From assembly GCF_000317065.1 (NCBI RefSeq), contig NC_019701.1, positions 1,889,001 to 1,953,000 of the forward strand: a DNA stretch of 64,000 nucleotides. Reading direction: 5' to 3'. Position 1 is the first letter of the stretch, and every line of letters starts with the position of its first letter. Under the pieces are notes generated by a model. The model was given only the letters and a program-made list of their open reading frames with translations, did no database searches and had not been told where the DNA came from. Made by a program: the position numbers and the translations under genes. Of this stretch, positions 54,562-63,875 are shown in pieces. This DNA comes from Pseudanabaena sp. PCC 7367. Lineage in GTDB: Bacteria; Cyanobacteriota; Cyanobacteriia; Pseudanabaenales; Pseudanabaenaceae.

Positions 54562-55920
54562 ATGATTCTTCAAGCAGATCGAGTTCTGTTAGAGGGCATT
54601 ACTGACTTAAATCAGCTCAAAACTGAGCTAAATGATCTCCCGCCGATCGATGTGGGGGATTATATTGCCGAATTGGACAATGAGCCCAGGGCGATCGCCT
54701 TTCGGCTGCTGCAAAAGGACAAAGCCACCGAAGTATTTGAATATTTGCCCAAGCAGGTACGCGAAGAGCTAATCGCTTCTTTGCAAAGTGAGCAGCTATT
54801 TCAAATTGTGGACACCATGAGCCCAGACGATCGGGCTAAGTTATTTGATGAGCTGCCCGCCAAGGTAGTCAAAAAATTAATTGCCCAACTCTCGCCCCAA
54901 GAACGCCAGGCCACTTCGATGATTTTGGGTTATCCCGAAGAAACCGCTGGCCGGGTGATGACGACAGAATATGTGCGATTGCGCCAGGGCTTAACCGTGG
55001 GCGAGGCGATCCAGAAAATCAAACAAAGCGACCAGGACAAAGAGACAATCTACTATGCCTATGTCACCGATGATAATCGCAAGCTGGTGCAGGTGGTTTC
55101 GCTCAGGCAATTATTATTTTCGATCCCCGATGCCCTGATTGGCGATATTGCTAGCGATCGGGTGATTAAAGCCCATACCCATATGCCCCAAGAAGATGTG
55201 GCACTGTTGATGCAGCGTTATGATTTGCTAGCGTTGCCAGTGGCCGATCGGGAAAATCGTCTGGTTGGCATCGTCACGATCGATGATGTGGTAGATATTC
55301 TGGCGGAAGAGGCCACCGAAGATCTGCAAAAGTTTGCCGGTGGTGGTGGCGATGAGTCGGTGTTATCCACGCCCCAGATAGCGATCCTGAAGCGGCTGCC
55401 CTGGTTAATGGGTAATATTGCGCTGTACTTGGGGGCGGCCAGTGCGATCGCGCCGTTTCAAAGTACGATCTCGCTGGTGCCTGTCCTGGCGGTAATTATG
55501 CCGATTTTGTCGAATACCAGTGGCAATGTGGGGATTCAATCGCTTTCGGTGACGGTGCGCGGCCTGGGAATTGGCGAAGTTTCACCCCGTGACACCCTCA
55601 AAATAGTCAGCAAAGAGGTATTAGCAGGCTTGGGTATGTCGATCGTGCTGGGACTAACCCTGGCTGGACTATCGCTGATCTGGTCTTCGCAAGAGGAAAA
55701 CTGGGTGGCACTGGTGGCAGGCTCAGTAATGGCGGTGAATGTGGTGGTGGCGGCGGCGTTGGGGGCATTGTTGCCAATGGGGTTGAAAAAGCTAAACTTA
55801 GATCCAGCTTTAATCAGTGGCCCTTTGTTAACCACAATCCTGGATGCAGTGGGTTTTTTGACGTTTTTAACGCTAATCTCCACCGCGATCAAGGTTTTGG
55901 GGATGTCTACGCCCGCTTAG
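54562..55920 (+). CDS. mgtE: magnesium transporter MgtE
   Basis: Mg2+-selective channel. The N-terminal helical domain (residues 1-130, DVGDYIAELDNEPRAIAFRL, FDELPAKVVKKLIAQLSP) is followed by tandem CBS domains (130-255, including DRENRLVGIVTIDDVVDI). The membrane domain has five helices from residue 275, with the pore-region motifs SNTSGNVGIQSLSVTVRGLG and ISGPLLTTILDAVGF. The product is 452 residues, full length. The family binds Mg2+ in the cytosolic part to close the gate. Very strong ribosome-binding site (AGGAGG). RNA structure in its leader may add translational control. Confidence 0.95.
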   Translation: MILQADRVLLEGITDLNQLKTELNDLPPIDVGDYIAELDNEPRAIAFRLLQKDKATEVFEYLPKQVREELIASLQSEQLFQIVDTMSPDDRAKLFDELPAKVVKKLIAQLSPQERQATSMILGYPEETAGRVMTTEYVRLRQGLTVGEAIQKIKQSDQDKETIYYAYVTDDNRKLVQVVSLRQLLFSIPDALIGDIASDRVIKAHTHMPQEDVALLMQRYDLLALPVADRENRLVGIVTIDDVVDILAEEATEDLQKFAGGGGDESVLSTPQIAILKRLPWLMGNIALYLGAASAIAPFQSTISLVPVLAVIMPILSNTSGNVGIQSLSVTVRGLGIGEVSPRDTLKIVSKEVLAGLGMSIVLGLTLAGLSLIWSSQEENWVALVAGSVMAVNVVVAAALGALLPMGLKKLNLDPALISGPLLTTILDAVGFLTFLTLISTAIKVLGMSTPA

Positions 55921-56045
55921 ATTAGTGATATTTGAGCCCCCAAAACCTGAAATAAAAACATATACGAACCATAAATGCTCGAGAATTGAATGCTATAGTT
56001 GACGTTAATAGAGTCCACATTGTTATAAACTTGCTTCTCAGGCAT

Positions 56046-56930
56046 ATGTCAGAACCCAAAAAATTGTTAGCTAAATCTGTTAATACAGTCATTAATGATG
56101 ATTGCAGAAATGTCTTAGCAAAGTTACCTCAAGACTCTATTGACCTAGTCTTTACATCTCCCCCTTATGCTGATCGGCGCGGCAAGACTTATGGAGGTGT
56201 AAAAGCCAATGAATATGTAGAATGGTTCCTGCCTATATCTGAGCAAATTATGCAGGTGTTAAAGCCCTCTGGCTCATTTGTATTGAATATTAAAGAACCA
56301 GTTATTAACGGGGAGAGACATACTTTCGTACTTGAATTAATTATAGAGATGCGAAAGCAGGGTTGGCTCTGGACTGAGGAATATTGCTGGCATAAGAAGA
56401 ATAGTTATCCTGGGAAATGGCCAAATCGTTTCCGCGATTCATGGGAGCGATGTTTACACTTTACGATCGAAAAGAAATTTGCTATGTATCAAGAAAAAGT
56501 GATGGTTCCGATGGGAGATTGGAAGAATAAGCGTTTAGGTAAACTTAGTAAAACTGATAAAAATAGAGATAATTCAAAAGTTGGTAGTGGATTTGGCAAG
56601 AATGTTTCTAATTGGGTTGGGCGAGAAATGGCTTATCCAACAAATGTGTTACACCTAGCAACAGAATGCAGTAATCGAGGGCATAGTGCTGCTTTCCCGG
56701 TTGAATTGCCAAAGTGGTTTATTAAACTTTTCACTCAATCAGGAGATATTGTACTAGACCCATTTCTTGGCTCTGGTACAACTGCAGTTGCTTGTCAGGA
56801 ACTTAGTCGCAATTTTATTGGAATTGAGATAAATTCTGAATATTGCAATATTGCTTTAGAACGTTTAGGAAGTGGTATGCAACTAGCTTTATTTGAGAAA
56901 CAATCTAGTTATGTCGTTAATCAATCCTGA
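56046..56930 (+). CDS. type II DNA methyltransferase, probably N4-cytosine class (beta)
   Basis: The catalytic motif IV, DLVFTSPPYADRRGK, comes before the S-adenosylmethionine motif I, LDPFLGSGTTAVA, so the order is that of class beta methylases. SPPY is typical of N4-cytosine enzymes. Start at ATG 56046 (MSEPKKLLAKSVNTV). The frame is open to a TTG at 55986 but that part is not conserved-looking. The gene is AT-richer than its neighbours and lacks GCGATCGC sites, which fits recent arrival. It overlaps the restriction gene by 20 bases. Confidence 0.9.
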   Translation: MSEPKKLLAKSVNTVINDDCRNVLAKLPQDSIDLVFTSPPYADRRGKTYGGVKANEYVEWFLPISEQIMQVLKPSGSFVLNIKEPVINGERHTFVLELIIEMRKQGWLWTEEYCWHKKNSYPGKWPNRFRDSWERCLHFTIEKKFAMYQEKVMVPMGDWKNKRLGKLSKTDKNRDNSKVGSGFGKNVSNWVGREMAYPTNVLHLATECSNRGHSAAFPVELPKWFIKLFTQSGDIVLDPFLGSGTTAVACQELSRNFIGIEINSEYCNIALERLGSGMQLALFEKQSSYVVNQS

Positions 56931-57687
56931 AGAGCTTGAAAAACTAATTAGAGAAAAGCTGGATTTATTTTATACCCGACGGATTCAAACGCTTGACGGA
57001 TTGGACCTATGGAAAACCCTCAAGCGGAAAAATCCATATTTGTTCAGAGCTTTTGGAGTGATTGAACCTAGTGAAATTGTCAAAGAACTTTTGCAAGCGT
57101 ATGTATCCTCATCAGACGAAGGTATCTTTGGAGGTACATTCTTTGAGCCCATTGTTCATGCTGTTAGTGGTGGAGTTGCTGCGGATATAGTAGGAATAGA
57201 CGCAATTGTAGAGACTGCTACTACTTATACTGTTATCCAAGTTAAATCTGGACCTAATTGGGGAAATGCCGATCAAAAAAGGAAATTAAAGGATAATTTC
57301 CAAGCTGCTCGTTCTAACTTTCTAACCAAGAATATAAAAAAAGAATTTAGAGCCTTACTCGGTCAGTGTTATGGACGCACCGCTAGTAATGCAAGTGATA
57401 AGCGCCCGTATATAACTCAATCTGGACAAGCATTTTGGCAAGAGCTAACCGGCGATCCTGATTTTTACCTAAAGCTAATTCGGCTTATGAAAGATTATCC
57501 TCTAAGACATCGTCCTGACTACCAAGAAGCTTTCAGTAGAGCAGTTACAAAACTTACCCACGAATTCATAGAATACTTTACAACTTCAGATTATTCTGTT
57601 GATTGGGATAAAATTGTCAGACTCAATAGCGGCAGAGAACAAATAAAGAAACCTGTTAAGAAAAAAACAAAACGTAGAAAGACTTAA
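56911..57687 (+). CDS. type II restriction endonuclease (PmeII-like)
   Basis: Start chosen at ATG 56911 (MSLINPEELEKLIREKLDLF), overlapping the methylase; a TTG at 56893 is also in frame. The likely PD-(D/E)xK core is GIDAIVETATTYTVIQVKSG, with Asp and the QxK active-site pair near residues 99-114. SSSDEGIFGGTFFEPIVHAV precedes it and QAFWQELTGDPDFYLKLIRL follows, both matching the PmeII-type family as I remember it. The tail is very basic (KKPVKKKTKRRKT). The target sequence of the pair cannot be read. AT-rich like its methylase. Confidence 0.82.
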   Translation: MSLINPEELEKLIREKLDLFYTRRIQTLDGLDLWKTLKRKNPYLFRAFGVIEPSEIVKELLQAYVSSSDEGIFGGTFFEPIVHAVSGGVAADIVGIDAIVETATTYTVIQVKSGPNWGNADQKRKLKDNFQAARSNFLTKNIKKEFRALLGQCYGRTASNASDKRPYITQSGQAFWQELTGDPDFYLKLIRLMKDYPLRHRPDYQEAFSRAVTKLTHEFIEYFTTSDYSVDWDKIVRLNSGREQIKKPVKKKTKRRKT

Positions 57688-57693
57688 TCGATA

Positions 57694-58824
57694 ATGGCGA
57701 TCGTCTCTTCCCACTCCGCCGACAACGGCAAAAATCGCAAATCCAAACCTAACCGCGAACCTAGCCCCAAAGCTAATCAAGCGCAGCAAAGTCTAGAGTT
57801 AGTCCAGGCAAACGCGAATCCAGAAGAGAAAATCGCCGAAGTTGCCCGATCACCCCAAGACGTAAGCATCCGTCCCCAAAACCTGGCTGAATACATTGGT
57901 CAGAAGGACTTAAAAGAACTTTTAAACATCTCGATCGCCGCTGCCAAATCTCGATCGTCGGTGCTCGATCACCTATTGCTATACGGCTCAGCGGGTCTAG
58001 GCAAGACCTCATTGGCATTAATTATGGCGCAGGAAATGGGGGTGGAATGTAAGATCACCTCTGCCCCAGCGTTGGAGCGTCCCCGTGATGTGGCTGGGTT
58101 ATTGGTGAATTTGCAGCCAGGTGATATCTTGTTCATTGATGAAATCCACCGCCTGCCCAATGTGACCGAAGAAATCTTGTATCCAGCGATGGAGGATTTT
58201 CGGCTCGATATTACGATCGGCAAGGGGCGATCGGCCAGGATTCGCAGCGTTAATTTAAATCGATTTACGCTAATTGGCGCTACCACCAGGATTGGCGCAT
58301 TGTCCTCACCACTGCGCGATCGGTTTGGGTTTGTGCAACACCTGCGTTTTTATGAGGTAGATGAGCTGGCGCAAATTGTGTTGCGGAGTGCGCAAATTCT
58401 AGGCACACCGATCGATCCGGCTGGGGCAATGGCGATCGCGGAACGAGCCAGGGGCACCCCCAGAATTGCCAATCGGTTACTGCGGCGGGTGCGGGACTAT
58501 GCCGAGGTGAAGGCAAATGGATCGATAAATGCCACGATCGCAGCGGCGGCACTGGAGCTATTCAATGTCGATCCGCGCGGGTTGGACTGGATCGATCGTA
58601 AATTGCTCAGCATCATGATTGAAAACTTCAATGGCGGGCCGGTGGGCTTGGACACGATGGCGGCGGCGACGGGCGAAGACACCCAGACGATCGAAGAAGT
58701 CTATGAGCCTTACCTGTTGCAAATTGGCTACCTCAATCGCACGCCACGGGGCAGAGTGGTTACGGCGGCAGCCTATAAGCATCTGGGTTACCCCTCTCAG
58801 GGCGAGTTTAAGTTAGAAGGTTAG
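57694..58824 (+). CDS. ruvB: Holliday junction branch migration helicase RuvB
   Basis: AAA+ motor of the RuvABC complex. The first 60 residues are a variable linker, then [20 protein letters not shown]. Walker A is [12 protein letters not shown], where the usual GPPGLGKT is changed in its first three residues. Walker B is [12 protein letters not shown]. Sensor 1 is [20 protein letters not shown]. The C-terminal winged helix includes [20 protein letters not shown]. At 376 residues it is complete. It starts 6 bases after the restriction gene, so the R-M pair was inserted close to its promoter and may read into it. Confidence 0.95.
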   Translation: MAIVSSHSADNGKNRKSKPNREPSPKANQAQQSLELVQANANPEEKIAEVARSPQDVSIRPQNLAEYIGQKDLKELLNISIAAAKSRSSVLDHLLLYGSAGLGKTSLALIMAQEMGVECKITSAPALERPRDVAGLLVNLQPGDILFIDEIHRLPNVTEEILYPAMEDFRLDITIGKGRSARIRSVNLNRFTLIGATTRIGALSSPLRDRFGFVQHLRFYEVDELAQIVLRSAQILGTPIDPAGAMAIAERARGTPRIANRLLRRVRDYAEVKANGSINATIAAAALELFNVDPRGLDWIDRKLLSIMIENFNGGPVGLDTMAAATGEDTQTIEEVYEPYLLQIGYLNRTPRGRVVTAAAYKHLGYPSQGEFKLEG

Positions 58825-58832
58825 GGCTAGAG

Positions 58833-59348
58833 CTAAGGTAAAATCTCAAACTCCACCCCATAGGTCTCGACTAGGTCACAGGTGTGGTGATCGGTAATGT
58901 TGGTATCGCTCAACTCTAGGTTATAAAAATCCACCGCCTCACTTTCAAAAAATGGCCCCGCGTGCCAGGTGCCCACATTTAGCTTAATGAAGCAATCGCC
59001 GGGAATCTGAAACACCATAATTCCATCCAGTTCCGGCTTGGCGATCGGGTCAAGAAAATTACCCGGTGCGGCCACCCCCATAAACCATTCTTTGCCATTG
59101 AGAGAGCCTAAGCACTGGGTACATTTGAGATGACGGGTAATCCGATCGAAATTGAGGCCGCGATTTTCTAGATGCATGATATAAAAACGCGGAATGCCAT
59201 CCTGGAGCAAAAGCTGTGCATCGTTATGATCGTAGGGTTTGCCATCCTCACGCGGGAAAATCACCTGACCATAATAGTGAAATCCTTCGGTGGTAATTCT
59301 TTGAGCTTTAACGCGTTTGGTCGCGCGGGACAGTGATTCTTCTTTCAT
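58833..59348 (-). CDS. ureidoglycolate lyase-like protein
   Basis: A 171-residue cupin-type protein. GIPRFYIMHLENRGLNFDRI, TRHLKCTQCLGSLNGKEWFM and FIKLNVGTWHAGPFFESEAV hold the metal-binding His residues expected of the AllA family, which releases urea from ureidoglycolate. The last step of purine or allantoin use is thus suggested, though the full pathway is not present here. Convergent with ruvB by 9 bases. ATG start. Confidence 0.8.
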   Translation of the reverse strand: MKEESLSRATKRVKAQRITTEGFHYYGQVIFPREDGKPYDHNDAQLLLQDGIPRFYIMHLENRGLNFDRITRHLKCTQCLGSLNGKEWFMGVAAPGNFLDPIAKPELDGIMVFQIPGDCFIKLNVGTWHAGPFFESEAVDFYNLELSDTNITDHHTCDLVETYGVEFEILP

Positions 59349-59545
59349 TGCTTCCTATGCTGAGGGGGAGGCAGGGACTGGGAAATAATTTAAGCAAAAC
59401 AATCAATACAAGCGCTTAGCCGATCGCAATTTGCAAACTGCTCTAGCCGATGAATTTATGCAAGCAAGTGTACCGCTAGAACCGTTATTTCCCGCGATTG
59501 CTTAATTATTAGTTAGTTTTGACCGCTAGTTTTAACCACGCATGA

Positions 59546-60790
59546 TTATTTATAACCGAATCGATCGATCGAAAGCTGATCAATTACATCATCGCTAGTG
59601 GCACCACTCAACACAAAAGCCGCATAACGCTTTGCCAGAGTTGGCACATAAACCATCGGCGCGGTGAAGCTGGTAAATAAATGCACATTGCTATAGGCAG
59701 GCAGCTTACCTACGATCGGCAGGGCATCATGGCTGAAGGCCACCAGGCAATGCTGCCATTGACCGGGTAAGTTGGCTAATTGGGGCAAGACATTAGCAAC
59801 TTTATGGCGAATTTGAGCCTCACTGGCGATCGCATCAACTTTTGCATTAGCGGTAGTTTGAATCCGGCTGAGTTGCCCCAGGCGAATACTGCGATCGTTA
59901 AACTGCACGGCTCCAGCATCTACCATTGGTGGCACCAGTTGCAAATTGGGCTGATCCCATTGTGGATCTTTCTCCTTGGTACTAGCGGCAAATTCCAGTT
60001 GCAGCCGATTCATGTCCGAAGGCATCACCAGCGATCGCAACGCCACGCCACGGGCATCCGCCACATCAATTAACTCGGCGTGGGTAAAGTAGAGAAAACT
60101 AGTGGGCAAGCCGGAAACCCGCAACAACTCACGACTAAAGCCACCCGCACAAATGACAATGTTTTCTGCCTGGAAATTGCCTTGACTGGTTGCAATGGAA
60201 GTGATGCGCTTATTAACTTCACGATCTTGAAGATCCTGCTTATTTTGATCAAGATCAGACAATACAAGATCAGACAATAATTGCTCGACCTCGGCGATCA
60301 GAATCTGACCACCTAAATTTTGCAAAGCCGATCGATAGGCTGTAGCCAGGCTCTTGGCTCTGACCTGGGCATGTTGGAATAACAATGCACCATTAATATT
60401 ATTAGGATCTAGGTAAGGCTCAATTTCCTGGGCTTCCGCCACACTGATGCGTTGGGGTGGTAATTCTACATTGTCATAGGCCGCCGCCATTACGTCTGGG
60501 TCTTCGTCTTTGGCGATCGTGAGCAATAGTGGCAAGTTACGGAACTCAGTATCAAAGCCCAATTCACTGGACAAGTTGCGTTGGATCTCGATCCCCTCAT
60601 GGCTGAGTTGCTGGGTTAGGGGGGTGCTCCCTGCCCAATAAAAAATGCCACCATAACTAAACCGAGTCGCATTGGCAAAATCAGCACTACGATCGATCGC
60701 CAGCACTGAAGCCCCTCCCTTGGCTAACTCATATGCCAGTGCCGCACCAGTAATGCCAGCCCCAATTACAATCCAATCGTAGGTTTTCAT
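59546..60790 (-). CDS. FAD-dependent oxidoreductase of the D-amino acid oxidase (DAO) family
   Basis: N-terminal dinucleotide-binding motif VIGAGITGAALAYELAKGGA and the second FAD contact in the DRSADFANATRFSYGG region. The C-terminal part carries HDALPIVGKLPAY, as in DAO/glycine oxidase enzymes. Length 414 is usual. The substrate could be glycine, sarcosine or another amine, and nothing here settles which. It follows the lyase-like gene on the same strand with a 197-base gap and may be a separate unit. Confidence 0.85.
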   Translation of the reverse strand: MKTYDWIVIGAGITGAALAYELAKGGASVLAIDRSADFANATRFSYGGIFYWAGSTPLTQQLSHEGIEIQRNLSSELGFDTEFRNLPLLLTIAKDEDPDVMAAAYDNVELPPQRISVAEAQEIEPYLDPNNINGALLFQHAQVRAKSLATAYRSALQNLGGQILIAEVEQLLSDLVLSDLDQNKQDLQDREVNKRITSIATSQGNFQAENIVICAGGFSRELLRVSGLPTSFLYFTHAELIDVADARGVALRSLVMPSDMNRLQLEFAASTKEKDPQWDQPNLQLVPPMVDAGAVQFNDRSIRLGQLSRIQTTANAKVDAIASEAQIRHKVANVLPQLANLPGQWQHCLVAFSHDALPIVGKLPAYSNVHLFTSFTAPMVYVPTLAKRYAAFVLSGATSDDVIDQLSIDRFGYK

Positions 60791-60840
60791 CCCAGCCCAA
60801 ATATCTAACTAACCTACTTAAATCTATCCTTGCAGCGATT

Positions 60841-61041
60841 TTATTCTTCCATCGATGCTCTGGCTAGTTTGACCGCATTGAGAAAACAAAAAACGCCGAT
60901 CGGTAGACTCAATGCCAAAATTGCCCAGGTGGCAGTAGCACCCCAATCTGGAGCACCAGAAGACAGCTCAAAAATGCAGCCGACAAAGGCAATGCCAGCG
61001 ATGATCGATCCCACCAGAAGTAGTTGTGCTTTAGCGTACAT
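60841..61041 (-). CDS. small two-helix membrane protein, 66 aa
   Basis: Two hydrophobic helices, AQLLLVGSIIAGIAFVGCIF and TWAILALSLPIGVFCFLNAV, with a short polar loop. The clear membrane topology and ATG start support a real gene, but I do not recognise a family. It is divergent from nothing close: the next gene is 350 bases away. Confidence 0.6.
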   Translation of the reverse strand: MYAKAQLLLVGSIIAGIAFVGCIFELSSGAPDWGATATWAILALSLPIGVFCFLNAVKLARASMEE

Positions 61042-61395
61042 ATAGTTTTGATGTATATTAATTTATTTTGATTAATTTGAAATTTGTGAATCAACTTATA
61101 TAAATCACGTTGCTAAGATCAAATCCGATTAAATATTTTAAATATCAAATCAATAAGTATCAAAGTGATCGTACTCTTTACCGCTATTACCAATATAGTT
61201 ATGCTCACAAAAACGGAGCTAATATCAGCCTACATCAAGACTAACTGAATTGATTTGGTTAAGACTCTGCCCTTAATTAGGCTTATTAGATACTTATTAA
61301 GCTTCAGAGTTTTAGATGTTAGATGGGGTTTGCCTTAGCGATCGATACTCGTAAACTTAGTAAGCTCTCCCATCGACCCGGCTGACCACAGTTAA
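61042..61395. other. gap without recognisable gene
   Basis: AT-rich, no gene or strong structure seen. Presumably holds the promoter of the 66-aa membrane protein. Confidence 0.4.
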
Positions 61396-61905
61396 TCACA
61401 TCGTTTCTGAATAACCTTGCAGACTTTCTGGATTAAACCCACTAATCAAACTGGAGGCGCGGCGGGTCATCGCTTCTTCGCCTTTGACAATGATTAAATA
61501 TTTTCCCTCAGTGAGGCGATTGCGGTAGGGCAAGGCATCACCTGCACCAGAAGTCAGACCCACACCACCACCAACAAAAAAGCTACCCATACTGCCGGCG
61601 ATCGCCCCTAGTAGCCCACCGATCAAATGATTGCCGATCGCACCTGCCCAGGCAAAGGTATTTAATTGGGTCGTCAAACTAAAGCCAACCCCAGCCAAAA
61701 AACCAAAGGGAATCAACCAATAGGACATCAGGGTCGCTTGTTTCTTGGCCGATTGCTTGGGATCGATGAGGCCAAACTCATCTGCGGTCTTATAACCTCG
61801 ACCCAGAATTGAAATGCTCCGCATCGGAAATTCGGCTGATTCTAGTGCTGAATATACTTCCTCAGCCTGAATCCGATCGCTTAATACGGCAACCACATAT
61901 TTCAT
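61396..61905 (-). CDS. conserved protein with glycine-rich membrane hairpin, 169 aa
   Basis: Start at ATG 61905 (MKYVVAVLSDRIQAEEVYSA), behind GAGGG; a TTG 18 bases earlier is in frame. The N-terminal domain has a ferredoxin-like pattern (AVLSDRIQAEEVYSALESAE). Two Gly-rich helices (residues 70-125) follow, for example LIGGLLGAIAGSMGSFFVGG, and a C-terminal soluble stretch (YLIIVKGEEAMTRRASSLIS). The Gly-zipper layout resembles general-stress proteins of the GsiB/DUF1269 kind, but I hold that weakly. Confidence 0.7.
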   Translation of the reverse strand: MKYVVAVLSDRIQAEEVYSALESAEFPMRSISILGRGYKTADEFGLIDPKQSAKKQATLMSYWLIPFGFLAGVGFSLTTQLNTFAWAGAIGNHLIGGLLGAIAGSMGSFFVGGGVGLTSGAGDALPYRNRLTEGKYLIIVKGEEAMTRRASSLISGFNPESLQGYSETM

Positions 61906-62288
61906 CGTGTCCCTCGTTACCAACTATGTCGCTCTCTTGCTAAGCCCCAAATTACGCTATTGCCATATGCAGCGATCGCTTTGGGGTTTATACAAAGAAT
62001 CTGATCATTAGTCTAGCGAAAAGCCGACCATTCCAAACCTGTCGATCGCTAGAATTATTGGTTTCTGATGGAGAGAATTAATCCATGACTAGTGCTTTTT
62101 CGTACCAGGTGTTAGGCAGGCTTGATATTTAGGAAGCAATATTTATGTCTTTGAGATCGATATTCTGTCTAAATTCTGTTCAAATTCTGTTCAAGAAGGG
62201 CGATCGCCTCTGGCATAGGAATTGGTGCTGTTCGATCGCGCCAGACTATGCCGCCTAACCGATCGAGAATCACAAACAATTAATTTAA
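61906..62288. other. gap with short slippage repeat
   Basis: No gene. An AAATTCTGTTC-type unit is repeated about three times near 62165-62200. Confidence 0.4.
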
Positions 62289-63377
62289 TCAAGTCCCTTG
62301 GATCACCTGTTTGAATTGATAGAAAGCTGCCCACAACCGATCGAGGCTGGTTATTTGGAGCACATCACCATTGGCGCGATCGCTAATTCTAATCATTGCG
62401 GTGGTGTGATTAAAGGTTGATTGGTTTGCTTCTTTCATTTCACCTAAATCAGTTGATGAATCAGATAGTGGTGGAGTTGATTCTAAACTTTCTAACACCG
62501 CTAATAAACTTTGGTCGCTATGGTAATGATTCACAGGCCGATCGGCAGGATTAACTTTCTGGCCTGGCTGATCTGGCGATCGCTCTGCTCCCTCAAAATC
62601 TTGACCAAGAAAAGGCAGCAAATCACTTAAATTAGTTGCCATTAATTCCAGTTGAAAGCGTTGATGCTGGAAAAAGTCCCGCACAAAATTATTCTGGGGC
62701 GTAAATAATAACTCCTGAGGCGTACCGATCTGTTGCACCTGACCGCGATCCATCAGGCAAATGCGATCGCCCAGGGTTACGGCTTCCGCGATGTCATGGG
62801 TGACCAGCACCATTGTTTTATGAAGCAAGGCTTCTAGCTGTTTGAACTCCCGCTGGATCTGCTGACGCGTGATCTGGTCAAGTGCGCCAAAGGGTTCGTC
62901 CAGCAATACGATCGGCGGATTGGCGGCCAAAGCCCTGGCAATCCCAACCCGTTGCTGTTGGCCACCACTGAGTTGATCGGGGTAGCGATGTTTAAATTCA
63001 ATCCCAGGCAAGCCGACTAATTCGAGTAAGGTTTCTACCCGATCGGCGATCGCGGGCTTACTCCATCCCAACAATCTTGGCACTACGGCAATATTTTCCG
63101 CCACGGTGTAATGGGGAAACAGCCCCACATTTTGAATCACATAGCCAATCCCCTGACGCAGCTTTTCGGGTGGGAGCTGGCGGATGTCGTTGCCGTTGAT
63201 CAAAATTTGGCCGGAACTGGGTTCAACCAGGCGATTGAGCATTTTCAAAGTGGTGGTTTTGCCGCAACCACTAGTACCGATCAAGGCCAGGGTTTCGCCT
63301 GCTGCCACGCTGAAGGAGATGTTTTCTACGGCGGTTTGGGCTTGATAGGTTTTGCTGAGGTTAATCGTCTCGATCAA
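62289..63377 (-). CDS. ABC transporter ATP-binding protein, osmoprotectant (OpuCA/ProV) type
   Basis: Importer ATPase for betaine, choline or related solutes. Walker A is GTSGCGKTTTL, the signature is LSGGQQQRVGIARAL, Walker B is IVLLDEPFGALDQ and the switch is LVTHDIAEAV. A C-terminal extension of about 110 residues includes an insert and then a region (TAMIRISDRANGDVLQITSL) that may be a truncated CBS-like domain. TTG is the only start at 63377. No permease or binding-protein gene adjoins it, so it is an orphan subunit in this window. Confidence 0.85.
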   Translation of the reverse strand: MIETINLSKTYQAQTAVENISFSVAAGETLALIGTSGCGKTTTLKMLNRLVEPSSGQILINGNDIRQLPPEKLRQGIGYVIQNVGLFPHYTVAENIAVVPRLLGWSKPAIADRVETLLELVGLPGIEFKHRYPDQLSGGQQQRVGIARALAANPPIVLLDEPFGALDQITRQQIQREFKQLEALLHKTMVLVTHDIAEAVTLGDRICLMDRGQVQQIGTPQELLFTPQNNFVRDFFQHQRFQLELMATNLSDLLPFLGQDFEGAERSPDQPGQKVNPADRPVNHYHSDQSLLAVLESLESTPPLSDSSTDLGEMKEANQSTFNHTTAMIRISDRANGDVLQITSLDRLWAAFYQFKQVIQGT

Positions 63378-63496
63378 AGTTTATTTAATGCTGAAAATCT
63401 CATATCTGAGTAGATGTATTGGCGCAAAAAACATGTATTTGTTGTGTTAATATTTGTCAAAAGATGCACCAAATCTTAGTCTATTTATCTGTCTGT

Positions 63497-63691
63497 TTAA
63501 AGCTTAGGCTTTGTCCATGACAACCAACCCTCATGGGTAACAGACCAAGCTTCGCTGGGTTTAGCAGCCTGAGGTTCTTTAGGGGCAGCTTTTGTCCCTT
63601 TTTTAGGCTCAGATTTTGAAACCTTAAACAATTTACTTGCTAGTGCTTGGAAATTATCAAATTGTTCATTTTTCTGCTGACTCTCGCCCAT
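63497..63691 (-). CDS. small hypothetical protein, 64 aa
   Basis: ATG start. An N-terminal helix (NEQFDNFQALASKLFKVSKS) and a basic Lys/Ala/Pro linker (KKGTKAAPKEPQAAKPSE) are followed by a Trp-rich tail (AWSVTHEGWLSWTKPKL). The composition is credible for a small DNA- or membrane-surface protein. I do not recognise a family. Confidence 0.5.
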   Translation of the reverse strand: MGESQQKNEQFDNFQALASKLFKVSKSEPKKGTKAAPKEPQAAKPSEAWSVTHEGWLSWTKPKL

Positions 63692-63756
63692 AATTAATTC
63701 CTGTATTTAGCGTTTAAATGATTGCTACATCTTCTGGTATACGCTATTCTGTATTA

Positions 63757-63796
63757 TCGCAGCAAAAAGCGACTAAGCTTTTGCTTAGCGCTTCTG
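63757..63796 (+). ncRNA. first of three RNA folds at the right edge: long imperfect hairpin
   Basis: Three short helices stack: GCAG/CTGC, AGCG/CGCT and AAGC/GCTT, closing on a TTTT loop with small internal loops. It directly precedes the folds at 63810-63870 and 63876-63948. Confidence 0.45.
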
Positions 63797-63809
63797 CTAT
63801 ATTTCGCTT

Positions 63810-63870
63810 GTTGACAACGCTGAATAACTGCTGAGTATTGGAGTACAGCGCAGTTATTAGGTTTGTCAAC
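63810..63870 (+). ncRNA. second RNA fold: two-step hairpin
   Basis: GTTGACAA (63810-63817) pairs perfectly with TTGTCAAC (63863-63870). AATAACTGC (63823-63831) pairs with GCAGTTATT (63850-63858). The 18-base loop can form a minor internal pairing. Two perfect helices of 8 and 9 bp in 61 bases are far beyond what AT-rich DNA gives by chance. Confidence 0.65.
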
Positions 63871-63875
63871 TCATT

